From an uncultured Bacteriovoracaceae bacterium (GTDB lineage Bacteria; Bdellovibrionota; Bacteriovoracia; Bacteriovoracales; Bacteriovoracaceae), in contig CALHLC010000006.1 of NCBI GenBank assembly GCA_938034385.1, forward strand, positions 1 to 63,386: 63,386 nucleotides of DNA. Direction: 5' to 3'. The stretch's first letter is position 1, and each line of letters begins with the position of its first letter. A program made the translations under genes and the position numbers. Shown here one piece after another: positions 18,824 to 26,386 of the stretch. Under the pieces are notes generated by a model. The model did no database searches and was not told the origin of the DNA. It worked only from the letters and a program-made list of their open reading frames with translations.

Positions 18824-19551
18824 TCGTTTTCTTTTGTATGGGTTCTAAAAAAAATTTTACCAAGTTCAAGAATATCTACAAGTGAATCTTTATTAAGTAG
18901 TCCAGCTTTTAACTCAAATACTGTCATATTTAGATCTTTTAAATCATAAATTTTATTTTTTTCTCCAGACAAAAGACACCAAATTTTATTTGTTGTTTGG
19001 TACCATCTCTGCTCACAGTCTTGCAGACTAAAATCTCTGGCCATTAAGAGCAAACCATTTTGCTTTTTTATTTTTTCAGAGGTCTCATTATCAAATTCAC
19101 TCTCTGCTAAACTTGAAATTTTTTGATTCATGAAAAAATTGTTCACAAATTCAATAGGGTTAATATCTTTAAAATATTTAAAAAAAATCCAATCCATGTA
19201 GTTTGAACTCTCTTTTAATTTATAGACTTCAGAGATTAAAAGCCCAAAAGATTCCCCTGAAACCTTTCCAATTTTAATTCTTCTATTTTCAAGTTCATTA
19301 ATTACTTTCGAGATTCCAATTGATTTAATTCCTGACCCTAAAAAAACAAGATCGACCTCACTACTTTCAAATTCTTGTTTTTCTATATTTATAGTAGCAT
19401 TTTCTTTTTCATCAGACTCAGGTTCCTCAGCTACTACCTCAGGAATTTCTTTTACTTGCTCAGTCTCTGATTTTTTAATTGGAACAAATTGAGTACAAGA
19501 GAAAATAAAAAAAAGAAAAACCTTCACCTTATTCGAAATCTTCTTCTTCAA
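18820..19551 (-). CDS. degenerate patatin-like lipoprotein
   Basis: A 243-residue lipoprotein (lipobox FFIFSC, C19 from the TTG start at 19551; a GTG at 19527 would leave a very short signal peptide). After an acidic linker, residues 67-110 read like the start of a patatin/NTE phospholipase domain: LVFLGSGIKSIG in place of the usual GGGxKG oxyanion loop, then GESFG (99-103) as the nucleophile elbow with S101. The family's second catalytic residue (Asp in DGG/DGA) is not visible and the protein is short, so activity is doubtful. It sits between xseB and PBP1A with overlaps on both sides. Confidence 0.75.
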   Translation of the reverse strand: MKKKISNKVKVFLFFIFSCTQFVPIKKSETEQVKEIPEVVAEEPESDEKENATINIEKQEFESSEVDLVFLGSGIKSIGISKVINELENRRIKIGKVSGESFGLLISEVYKLKESSNYMDWIFFKYFKDINPIEFVNNFFMNQKISSLAESEFDNETSEKIKKQNGLLLMARDFSLQDCEQRWYQTTNKIWCLLSGEKNKIYDLKDLNMTVFELKAGLLNKDSLVDILELGKIFFRTHTKENE

Positions 19552-19741
19552 GAGATTGTGATAAAATTTTTATTTTTTTTTCAGCTTTAGAAAGGTACTT
19601 TTTGCACTCTTGATAATATTTAACACTAGATTCAAAGTTTTTCAGGCTATCATCAAGGTTTAGCTTACCTGATTCAAGCTTTTGGACCAGCTTTTCTAAC
19701 TCACTTAAATTCTGCTCAAATGTATTCTTTTTCGTACTCAT
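19529..19741 (-). CDS. xseB: exodeoxyribonuclease VII small subunit
   Basis: Small helical subunit that binds XseA in exonuclease VII, which degrades single-stranded DNA. The 70 residues match the family (TFEQNLSELEKLVQKLESG, then LDDSLKNFE and a YYQECKKYL helix). xseA is not in the window. The downstream lipoprotein gene begins inside its 3' end. Confidence 0.93.
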   Translation of the reverse strand: MSTKKNTFEQNLSELEKLVQKLESGKLNLDDSLKNFESSVKYYQECKKYLSKAEKKIKILSQSLEEEDFE

Positions 19742-19851
19742 ACGCCCTCTATTTCTTTCATTCTGTCTAAAGTTTATACACTTATTGCACTCATTAGTAA
19801 TCTTTTCTAGGAAGCTCTAAATTAGATACTTTTACTGAGATACTACTTTAT

Positions 19852-20541
19852 ATGAAAAGATTCCTCTTTTTTTTATTCATCCTAGCAGCTAATATCTATA
19901 GCTTCGATATGACTTACTCTCCTAAATGGGAAGTAAAAATTATTAATACTGACCACCTCTATTCACACGTTTGCAAAGGAACTATTCTTTCCAGAAAGTG
20001 GATTGTCACTGCAGCCCATTGTAAAAAATCACTTAAGAGTTATAGCAATTCATTTTATATTCAAGATAAATCTGGTGATTATAGATTAGTACCTATGAGA
20101 AATTTTATTACTCACCCCAATTATTCCCAATCATCAAAGCTCAATGATATCGCCTTAATCAAACTAGATTCTACTCTTAACCTTTCTGAAAACAGTGAAA
20201 TCGACTATGCTATCTTGCCAGCCAATATTGAGGTCGAAAAATATTCTAATCTTTTAACAACTAGTCTGAATAAAGAATTTAGCGTAGCTCAAAGTATCAA
20301 AGCTTCAGTGAATAAAATTTCTCAATACCAAGATAAATCAGTCCTTAGGGCCTACACAGATAAAAATCCTTGTTTTGGAGATAGTGGAGCTGGCTTAGTA
20401 GCTCCTTACAAGTACAAGAAAGATATCTTAATAGGAGTTATGATTGCAGCTCACAAAAGATGCAACGAAAAAGATTCAAAGTTTTATACTAGAGTATATG
20501 ACTACGTTCCCTGGATGATAGAAACCTCTAGAAAGTATTAA
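19852..20541 (+). CDS. secreted trypsin-like serine protease (S1)
   Basis: A 229-residue exported chymotrypsin-fold protease. The signal peptide is about residues 1-17; the catalytic triad is H56 (VTAAHC), D99 (NDIALIKL) and S178 (CFGDSGAG). Cysteines around H56 and S178 are placed for the usual disulfides. It lacks an obvious zymogen activation site, and the mature enzyme would start close to the signal cleavage site. A single gene between xseB and flgM; likely periplasmic or extracellular. Confidence 0.92.
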   Translation: MKRFLFFLFILAANIYSFDMTYSPKWEVKIINTDHLYSHVCKGTILSRKWIVTAAHCKKSLKSYSNSFYIQDKSGDYRLVPMRNFITHPNYSQSSKLNDIALIKLDSTLNLSENSEIDYAILPANIEVEKYSNLLTTSLNKEFSVAQSIKASVNKISQYQDKSVLRAYTDKNPCFGDSGAGLVAPYKYKKDILIGVMIAAHKRCNEKDSKFYTRVYDYVPWMIETSRKY

Positions 20542-20633
20542 AACTCTTTTAAGTAGACTTTTTTTCCTCTTTATACATATTCTAAGCCTAATTGGTATAT
20601 TTATAGGGTGAATATTAATTATCAGGGTAAAAT

Positions 20634-20879
20634 ATGCAAAAAGAATTAGAAATCCTTAGAAAGAAAAAATTTTCAAAAACCTTGATAGAAGAAAAATTTG
20701 AAATTTCAGATGATGCTCTATTTTTACAAGCCCTTGCTCAAGTTTATAAGTCTGAACCTATTGATAACTCAGGAAAAGTTTTAGAGTTAAAGTCTGCTAT
20801 CGAATCTGGTCAATATAGAGTTGATGAAAGTAAGCTGCTTGAAAAGATTTTGTCCCACCTGTCTCCATCTAACGCGTAA
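20634..20879 (+). CDS. flgM: FlgM-like anti-sigma28 factor
   Basis: An 81-residue protein whose C-terminal half fits FlgM: GKVLELKSAIESGQYRVD then a helix ESKLLEKILSHL, equivalent to the part of FlgM that wraps sigma28 (FliA) and blocks late flagellar transcription until FlgM is exported. The N-terminal half is lineage-specific and charged. AGGG lies six bases before the ATG. The following csrA and fliW genes support a flagellar role. The call rests on a short motif and on context. Confidence 0.75.
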   Translation: MQKELEILRKKKFSKTLIEEKFEISDDALFLQALAQVYKSEPIDNSGKVLELKSAIESGQYRVDESKLLEKILSHLSPSNA

Positions 20880-20912
20880 CGTCCTAGTTTCTTAAATTTT
20901 CTTAAATATTAC

Positions 20913-20941
20913 TTGCCATTGTTTAGTACCAGTACTAAATA
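20913..20941 (+). promoter_or_regulatory. sigma70-type promoter of csrA
   Basis: TTGCCA (20913-20918) and TAAATA (20936-20941) are exactly 17 bases apart in the flgM-csrA gap, about 77 bases upstream of the csrA ATG. This would allow csrA to be transcribed apart from flgM, with a leader of about 70 bases. Confidence 0.6.
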
Positions 20942-21018
20942 TTCTTAAGCAAATCGTTTATAAAGTTACTATTATTTATTAATACTAATGTAATACGATA
21001 TTTAGTTGAGGATTAACT

Positions 21019-21234
21019 ATGTTAGTTTTAACACGGAAGCTTGGAGAAAGCATTGCCATTGATGACCATATAAAGATTGTAGTAGTACAAATCAAAGGTA
21101 AACAAGTAAGGCTTGGAATTAAAGCTCCCAAAGAAACTAAAATTCACCGAGAAGAGGTCTATCAGGCCATTCAAGATCAAAACATGAAAGCAGTAGAAGC
21201 TTCACCAGAAGGCCTTAAAGGGCTCACAGACTAA
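21019..21234 (+). CDS. csrA: carbon storage regulator CsrA
   Basis: RNA-binding dimer that binds GGA-containing hairpins and blocks translation, classically of flagellin in FliW-containing bacteria. The 71 residues carry MLVLTRKLGESIAI, the RLGI strand and IHREEVYQAI. GAGG lies eight bases before the ATG. It is followed by its antagonist gene fliW, the arrangement found in Bacillus and other flagellates. Confidence 0.97.
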   Translation: MLVLTRKLGESIAIDDHIKIVVVQIKGKQVRLGIKAPKETKIHREEVYQAIQDQNMKAVEASPEGLKGLTD

Positions 21235-21272
21235 TTACCCGACCTATAATGACAGGTTTTAAAAGTTTTTCA

Positions 21273-21302
21273 TTGAGTTAGAACTATTGATTCTTATATA
21301 AC
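21273..21302 (+). promoter_or_regulatory. possible fliW promoter
   Basis: TTGAGT (21273-21278) and TATAAC (21297-21302) are 18 bases apart in the csrA-fliW gap, about 60 bases before the fliW start. A weak hairpin with a T run (21241-21260) just upstream could end the csrA transcript. Confidence 0.4.
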
Positions 21303-21360
21303 TGACTGATAACATCTGTTGATAGTATTGATACGCGTTAAGTAAAATGGGGAAATAAGT

Positions 21361-21873
21361 TTGGTAAAAATAGACTCAATGAGATTTGGAAATATAGAAA
21401 TTTCAGAACAAGAGATTATTAATTTTAGTGAAGGCTTACTAGGCTTTGAAGACGAAAAACAATTTTGTCTTGTTGATCCTAATGACTCAACTCTTATCTT
21501 ATGGCTTCAATCATTAAAAACTCCTACCATTTGCTTTCCAATTATTGAGCCAAACTTCTTTACTGAAAATTCTGATTTTACAATCCCACAATCTGATTTG
21601 GCTAACCTTGAAATTGAAACAAGTAATAAGCTTGTTTTTAATATTTTAACTATTCCTTCTGATGCCACTCAGATTTCAGCTAACTTAAAAGCTCCCATCG
21701 TTATCAACAACTCAACTCGACTAGCTAAGCAGATAGTACTTCAAGATAATAAATTGTCAGTTAATGAAAACATTTATGATGGTTTGAAAAAATCAATCTC
21801 AAGCTTTAAAAACAATCAATCTACAAATTATAGCTCTCAGATTTCTCAAAAAATTAATACTATTTCTTTATAA
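21361..21873 (+). CDS. fliW: flagellar assembly factor FliW
   Basis: Binds CsrA (and flagellin in Bacillus) so that free flagellin controls its own translation. The 170 residues fit the family, with NFSEGLLGFEDEKQFCLV near the N-terminus and FNILTIP in the core. The start is TTG at 21361, chosen because GGGGAA lies eight bases upstream. Its 3' end overlaps the converging TPR gene by six bases. Confidence 0.93.
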   Translation: MVKIDSMRFGNIEISEQEIINFSEGLLGFEDEKQFCLVDPNDSTLILWLQSLKTPTICFPIIEPNFFTENSDFTIPQSDLANLEIETSNKLVFNILTIPSDATQISANLKAPIVINNSTRLAKQIVLQDNKLSVNENIYDGLKKSISSFKNNQSTNYSSQISQKINTISL

Positions 21874-22593
21874 ACTTACTTCTGTAGCAGACTGAGAAAG
21901 CGTTAGATACATTCTTGCCTCTTTATTTCCTGGATCTTTAGAAACAATATTTTTCCACTCATTCTGAGCTTCAAGAACTTTACCCTTAGTATAGTAATGT
22001 AGTCCAAGAGCTAATCTTACAGATATATTGCTAGGCATTTCAGATTTTAATTTTAGTAACTCTTGACCTGCCTTATTGTTAAAGCCCTTCTTATCATAGA
22101 CTTTTGCAATTTTAATCTTGATTTCAAAATCCTCTGGATTTAAGCTCGAAGCTTTTAAATACTCTTTAAGAGATTCATCAAATCTTCCGTAAGCAAAATA
22201 CATTTCTGCTATTTCAAAATGAAGGCTAGAGAATTTTTTATTAATATGATTATCAATCACCCCATTCGGACTTTTCTTTACTTTATTATTGGCAATATTA
22301 AAGTATTTTTGAGCCTCATCGTATTTGCCTATATCATTATATAGAACAGACAAAGAGATCATAGCATCTGTATTATCTCTATTTAATTCCAAAACCTTTT
22401 TAAAGCTTTGAATCGCTAAACCTATCTTTCCTTGTAGGTGAAGAATGTTAGCCTGTAAAAAATAAACCTCTTCATCGTTTTTATGATAACTCAAAATATC
22501 ACTTAAAATCTTAGAAGCTTTTGCATAATCAGCTTCAGCATAAAACTTACGTGCTTTTTCTTTCAAGTATTTAATTTCAGAATTTAATCTCAC
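21868..22593 (-). CDS. tetratricopeptide repeat protein
   Basis: A 241-residue cytoplasmic protein built from about five TPR units (for example AKASKILSDILSYHKNDEEVY and YDEAQKYFNIAN). No signal peptide or catalytic domain. It starts with GTG preceded by GAGG eight bases upstream. It follows bamD by ten bases, so it is probably the third gene of the operon starting at 24020. TPR arrays mediate protein contacts; the partner is unknown. Confidence 0.8.
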   Translation of the reverse strand: MRLNSEIKYLKEKARKFYAEADYAKASKILSDILSYHKNDEEVYFLQANILHLQGKIGLAIQSFKKVLELNRDNTDAMISLSVLYNDIGKYDEAQKYFNIANNKVKKSPNGVIDNHINKKFSSLHFEIAEMYFAYGRFDESLKEYLKASSLNPEDFEIKIKIAKVYDKKGFNNKAGQELLKLKSEMPSNISVRLALGLHYYTKGKVLEAQNEWKNIVSKDPGNKEARMYLTLSQSATEVSL

Positions 22594-22603
22594 AATGAAT
22601 CCT

Positions 22604-23362
22604 CTATGATTTCTTTTTTAATTTTTTAGAACATTTTGTTATATAAGCATCTGCTTTCTTTGCCGATTCTTCATTAAATCCTGTGGCAAACATTTTTATA
22701 TACCCTAAACATAAAGGGTAATCCTTCATCAAGTAAGAAGACTCTACAACTTTGAGTTTTGAATAATTAGAAATTTCTTCTTCCTTAAATTTATTAGCAA
22801 TATCTAAAAATCTATATCGAGCTGCTTCGTAGTTTTTCGTTTTGAAGTAAAAATCTGCGATTCCCTTTTCTTGATCCACAACCATTTGCCTTGCTTCTTT
22901 TAGATGCTTCTTTGCTGGTTCTTTATAATTAGTCTTTGGAAACTTTGCTAATAACTCCTCATAAGATCGAATCGCTCTTTTAGTAATAGAGATATCTCTA
23001 TCTGGAGTACTTGGCATTAATTTGTGATAAGATTCAGCAATCTTAAAAATTACATAGTCTAAGTTTTTATCTTTAGGGTGAAGCTCTCGGTAAACATGAT
23101 AAGCCGTTGCTGACTCTAAATAATTAGATTGCTGAAATAAAATATCAGCATTTAACAATTCAGCCGGGTTAGCATAATAGCTATAAGGATACTTCTCTCT
23201 TAATTTTTTTATTTTCTCTTGAGCGACTTGATAACTTTTTTTATCAAAAAGTCTCTTTGCTTCTTTATAAAGCCCTTCAGGTCCAGCTTTGATGTCATCT
23301 CCGTCTGTATCAAGACTAGAGCATGACATGAATAATAATATTAAAATCGATTTAATGAACAT
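22604..23362 (-). CDS. bamD: outer membrane assembly lipoprotein BamD-like
   Basis: A 252-residue lipoprotein (FMSCSS, lipidated C14) with the TPR layout of BamD/YfiO, the essential partner of BamA in beta-barrel insertion. Signature stretches are LYKEAKRLFDKKSY, KYPYSYYANPAELLNA and the conserved STPDRDISITKRAI. AAAGGGA lies seven bases before the ATG; the gene overlaps the upstream TPR-SH3 gene by 11 bases. Confidence 0.88.
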   Translation of the reverse strand: MFIKSILILLFMSCSSLDTDGDDIKAGPEGLYKEAKRLFDKKSYQVAQEKIKKLREKYPYSYYANPAELLNADILFQQSNYLESATAYHVYRELHPKDKNLDYVIFKIAESYHKLMPSTPDRDISITKRAIRSYEELLAKFPKTNYKEPAKKHLKEARQMVVDQEKGIADFYFKTKNYEAARYRFLDIANKFKEEEISNYSKLKVVESSYLMKDYPLCLGYIKMFATGFNEESAKKADAYITKCSKKLKKKS

Positions 23363-24020
23363 TTTGGAATCCCTTTAGAAGTTTTGCATGTTTAAGTTTT
23401 ATCCAACCTCTTAAAGGTTCTGGATAATCAATGAAAAACCAATTATTTTCTCTCTCTTCTGAGAGGATAATTTTCACACCATTTGGAGCTTCAGTTATTT
23501 GTTCAAATATATCTGATGGGCCGTCAAAGACAGGTGAGTTTTCTACAACAATAGCTTGCTTATATTTATTCTTAATAAAATTCTTTGTCGCTAATGGAGT
23601 TAATGCTAAGAGCATTAAAATAACAGAAACGCTAAGAGACTTATACTTCTTAAAAACTAGAGATGAAATTAATAAAACAATTAGAAAAAATGATAAGAAA
23701 TAATCCTTAGGAAACATATCTATCCCATGAATTAAATTTTCAGTAAAGCTCTCGGGTTTTTCAATTATATTTACTTGTAAACCTTCTTTAACAACTTTTA
23801 GGTTGTTATCAAGCATGGATTTATTAAAATTTAAATCTTTTGCTATTTCAAAATGAAACCTAGCTTTTGATAATTCATTTTTTTTAGCTAAAAAAGTTCC
23901 AAGGTTATAATGATAAACTGAATCATCAAGTGAAGACTTAATAGAATTTAAAAATTCTACACCACCGTCATAGTCCTTGCTGGTATAAAAAGCTTCAATT
24001 TTTTTTAGTTGTTGATTCAT
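23352..24020 (-). CDS. membrane protein with TPR and SH3-like domains
   Basis: A 222-residue protein with a cytoplasm- or periplasm-facing TPR region (about 1-75), two transmembrane helices (about 108-146) and a C-terminal bacterial SH3-like domain (about 150-215; GVKIILSEERENNWFFI and GWIKLKHAKLL). The order matches the C-terminal part of BatE-type proteins in Bacteroides aerotolerance operons, but the other bat genes are absent here. First gene of the TPR-SH3, bamD, TPR operon. Role unknown; SH3 domains of this kind often contact peptidoglycan. Confidence 0.75.
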   Translation of the reverse strand: MNQQLKKIEAFYTSKDYDGGVEFLNSIKSSLDDSVYHYNLGTFLAKKNELSKARFHFEIAKDLNFNKSMLDNNLKVVKEGLQVNIIEKPESFTENLIHGIDMFPKDYFLSFFLIVLLISSLVFKKYKSLSVSVILMLLALTPLATKNFIKNKYKQAIVVENSPVFDGPSDIFEQITEAPNGVKIILSEERENNWFFIDYPEPLRGWIKLKHAKLLKGFQNVH

Positions 24021-24149
24021 AAATTCTGTTTAAATATTTTACTAAAATAGTATAGCTCCATTGATAAGAATCGTTAATCTAATTACGCGCAGCATTGCTC
24101 ACTTTTATGATTTTCTTTCGAAGAGTTAACAAGATACTCTATCTCTAGA

Positions 24150-25154
24150 ATGTATATAGTTAGATCCGCCAAAGAATCAGACCTTGATGACTTATTTGAG
24201 CTCAGTAAATTAGAGAATTTTCTTAATCTGCCTAATGATAGGGCTAGACTTAAAAAGAATATTTCTAAGTCTTTAGACTCATTTTCTTCATCTAGTTTTA
24301 ATCAAAAAAGTACATTCTTATTTTGTTTGGAAGATCTTGCTTTAAACAAAGTCATTGGTACTTCTGTCATCCATGCTCAACACGGTACAGACTCTAGTCC
24401 TCACTTCTCTCTTGTTGTAGGCAAAGAATCTAAAGCTAGCACAACTATCGATAAAAGCTTTACACACACAACCCTTAAGTTAGCTGTCGATACTGATGGC
24501 CCAACTGAGATTGGAGGGCTTGTCTTAGCTCCTAAATATAGAGGTTCAGAGTTTAAGCTTGGTAAACAAGTGGCATTTTCTAGATTTTTATATATGGCCC
24601 ATAACCCTCACCAATTTAGAACAACTATACATGCAGAGCTCTTACCTCCATTTAATGAAGACGGATCTGCTCCTTTATGGGAGGCCATAGGAAAGAAGTT
24701 TTTTCAAATGGATTATCAAAAGGCTGATATTTTAAGTAGAAAAAATAAAGAGTTTATTCTTAATTTATTTCCTTCAGAAAATATTTATGCAAGCTTACTT
24801 TCCAAACAAGCTCAAGCTGCCATTGGTGCAGTAAATTCTGGAACTCTTCCTTTGATGAAAATGTTGAAAAAAATTGGTTTTGAATATAATAATGAAATTG
24901 ACCCGTTTGATGGAGGACCACATTATAGGTGTGAGCGAACTTCAATACTCCCAATAAAAGAATCCATTAATACTCACGCCAATATCGTTGAAAGTGCAGA
25001 TAAAAACTTCCTTATCATGTCCAATAACTCTCCAAGCTTCACATGCTTTATGAATCCAGGGAGTGTAAATAAAAAAACATTAGAACTGAAAGAGTCTGAG
25101 TTGATCGATAAGTATATAAACCTAGATAAAGAGATCAGAGTTATCCCTATTTAA
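24150..25154 (+). CDS. astA: arginine N-succinyltransferase-like protein
   Basis: A 334-residue GNAT-fold enzyme resembling AstA/AruG, which succinylates arginine as the first step of the AST catabolic pathway. Matching stretches are IGGLVLAPKYRGSEFKLGKQ, FRTTIHAELLPPFNEDGSAP, LWEAIGKKFFQMDYQKAD and FDGGPHYRCE. No other ast genes are in the window, so arginine catabolism by this route is not shown. It could act on another amine. Standalone gene just before tRNA-Asn. Confidence 0.85.
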   Translation: MYIVRSAKESDLDDLFELSKLENFLNLPNDRARLKKNISKSLDSFSSSSFNQKSTFLFCLEDLALNKVIGTSVIHAQHGTDSSPHFSLVVGKESKASTTIDKSFTHTTLKLAVDTDGPTEIGGLVLAPKYRGSEFKLGKQVAFSRFLYMAHNPHQFRTTIHAELLPPFNEDGSAPLWEAIGKKFFQMDYQKADILSRKNKEFILNLFPSENIYASLLSKQAQAAIGAVNSGTLPLMKMLKKIGFEYNNEIDPFDGGPHYRCERTSILPIKESINTHANIVESADKNFLIMSNNSPSFTCFMNPGSVNKKTLELKESELIDKYINLDKEIRVIPI

Positions 25155-25164
25155 AAAATTTAGA

Positions 25165-25194
25165 TAGACAACTTTATGGCTTTTAGAATATAAA
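25165..25194 (+). promoter_or_regulatory. tRNA-Asn promoter
   Basis: TAGACA (25165-25170) and TATAAA (25189-25194) are 18 bases apart, with a predicted start near 25201, about 19 bases upstream of the tRNA. Confidence 0.55.
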
Positions 25195-25219
25195 TTTTAA
25201 ACAAACATCATGTTAATAT

Positions 25220-25296
25220 TGGGGTGTAGCTCAGTTGGTTAGAGCGGTGGACTGTTAATCCATGTGTCGAGAGTTCGAGTCTCTCCTCCCCAGCCA
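25220..25296 (+). tRNA. tRNA-Asn (anticodon GTT)
   Basis: Cloverleaf with D-arm GCTC..GAGC, anticodon loop CTGTTAA giving GTT, T-arm GAGAG-TTCGAGT-CTCTC and encoded CCA at 25294-25296. The acceptor stem TGGGGTG/CTCCCCA pairs except for a T-T mismatch at positions 6 and 67. Confidence 0.95.
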
Positions 25297-25564
25297 TTTT
25301 CTTCTTAGCCTTAAAAATAGAATTTTTATACAACTCTATATTTTACTTATTTTAAACTTAGAGAATCAAGAAAGACTTTGGTTTGCTTAGAACATAGAAA
25401 TAAACAAGATAAAATAAAGTACTTCATTGATTTTTGACCTCTAGTATAGTTTTTTAACATTATAACTAAGTTATTATTTAATCACTTAGAACTAGTAATT
25501 TTTATAAGATTTCTTCAAACTGATTATTTTCTATACAATTAAAAGTACCTGAGCAGCTAAAAAT
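25297..25564. other. AT-rich intergenic region
   Basis: No gene seen in this 268-base gap. An AT-only inverted repeat at 25312-25328 (TAAAAAT, AGA, ATTTTTA) could help end the tRNA-Asn transcript, but without GC pairs it is a weak candidate. Confidence 0.5.
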
Positions 25565-26326
25565 TTAATTTCTCTTAACTCTAGATGCACCCGCTTGGTC
25601 AGTTGCAAGTATAATAACTTCATCTATATTCACATGTCTTGGACATTGCAATGATTGCAAGACTTGAAAAGCTACATCTTGAGCCGCCAGAGGAGTATAC
25701 CCTTCGTAAGTTGACTTTGCTTTTTCAAGGTCTCCTTGATATCTGACTTTACTAAACTCAGTTTTGACGAGACCAGGAGAGATACTTATCACTCTGATAT
25801 TTTCTCCATATGTTTCTTCCCTTAAAGCTTTGCTCATAGCTCTGAATGCATGTTTGCTTGCAGTATAAACTACACCACCTCTATAAACTTCATGAGATGC
25901 AATTGAGCAAATATTTACTATATCTCCTGATTTTTTATGAGACATTTTCTGCAATACTCTTTTTGCAACTTTAAAAGCTGAGGAAATATTAGTATTTAAA
26001 ACAAGATCGTTTTCTTCATCATTGGAATCTTTAAATAAGTTTTTCCCAAGTGCTAATCCTGCATTATTAATTAAAATATCCACATTAAATGCATCTATTT
26101 TTTCTAGCTCAATAATAAACTCACTACTATTGATATCACCTGCTAAAAACGATATCTCTTCTGGAAAATGGTCAGCTAAATCTTTTAAACGATTTTCCCG
26201 TCTAGCAACTGCTAAGACCTTCACTCCAGCACTGGCTAAAAACAATGTAACTTCTTTACCAATTCCACTGCTTGCACCAGTTACGAGTGCTGTTTTGCCA
26301 TTTAAACTTTCTAAATAATTATTCAT
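25565..26326 (-). CDS. short-chain dehydrogenase/reductase
   Basis: A 253-residue classical SDR, NAD(P)-dependent oxidoreductase of the cytoplasm. It shows the cofactor loop TGASSGIG (16-23), NNAG in the central strand, a serine in NICSIAS and the YxxxK pair in VVYTASKHAF. An arginine after the second strand (VARREN) suggests NADP preference. The closest relatives by eye are YdfG-type hydroxy-acid dehydrogenases; the substrate cannot be named. It is a single gene. Confidence 0.9.
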   Translation of the reverse strand: MNNYLESLNGKTALVTGASSGIGKEVTLFLASAGVKVLAVARRENRLKDLADHFPEEISFLAGDINSSEFIIELEKIDAFNVDILINNAGLALGKNLFKDSNDEENDLVLNTNISSAFKVAKRVLQKMSHKKSGDIVNICSIASHEVYRGGVVYTASKHAFRAMSKALREETYGENIRVISISPGLVKTEFSKVRYQGDLEKAKSTYEGYTPLAAQDVAFQVLQSLQCPRHVNIDEVIILATDQAGASRVKRN

Positions 26327-26386
26327 CCTATAGCCTTAATGAGTTTGATCTTCTTAAGTTAATTGAAGATAATTTAAAATAACAGA

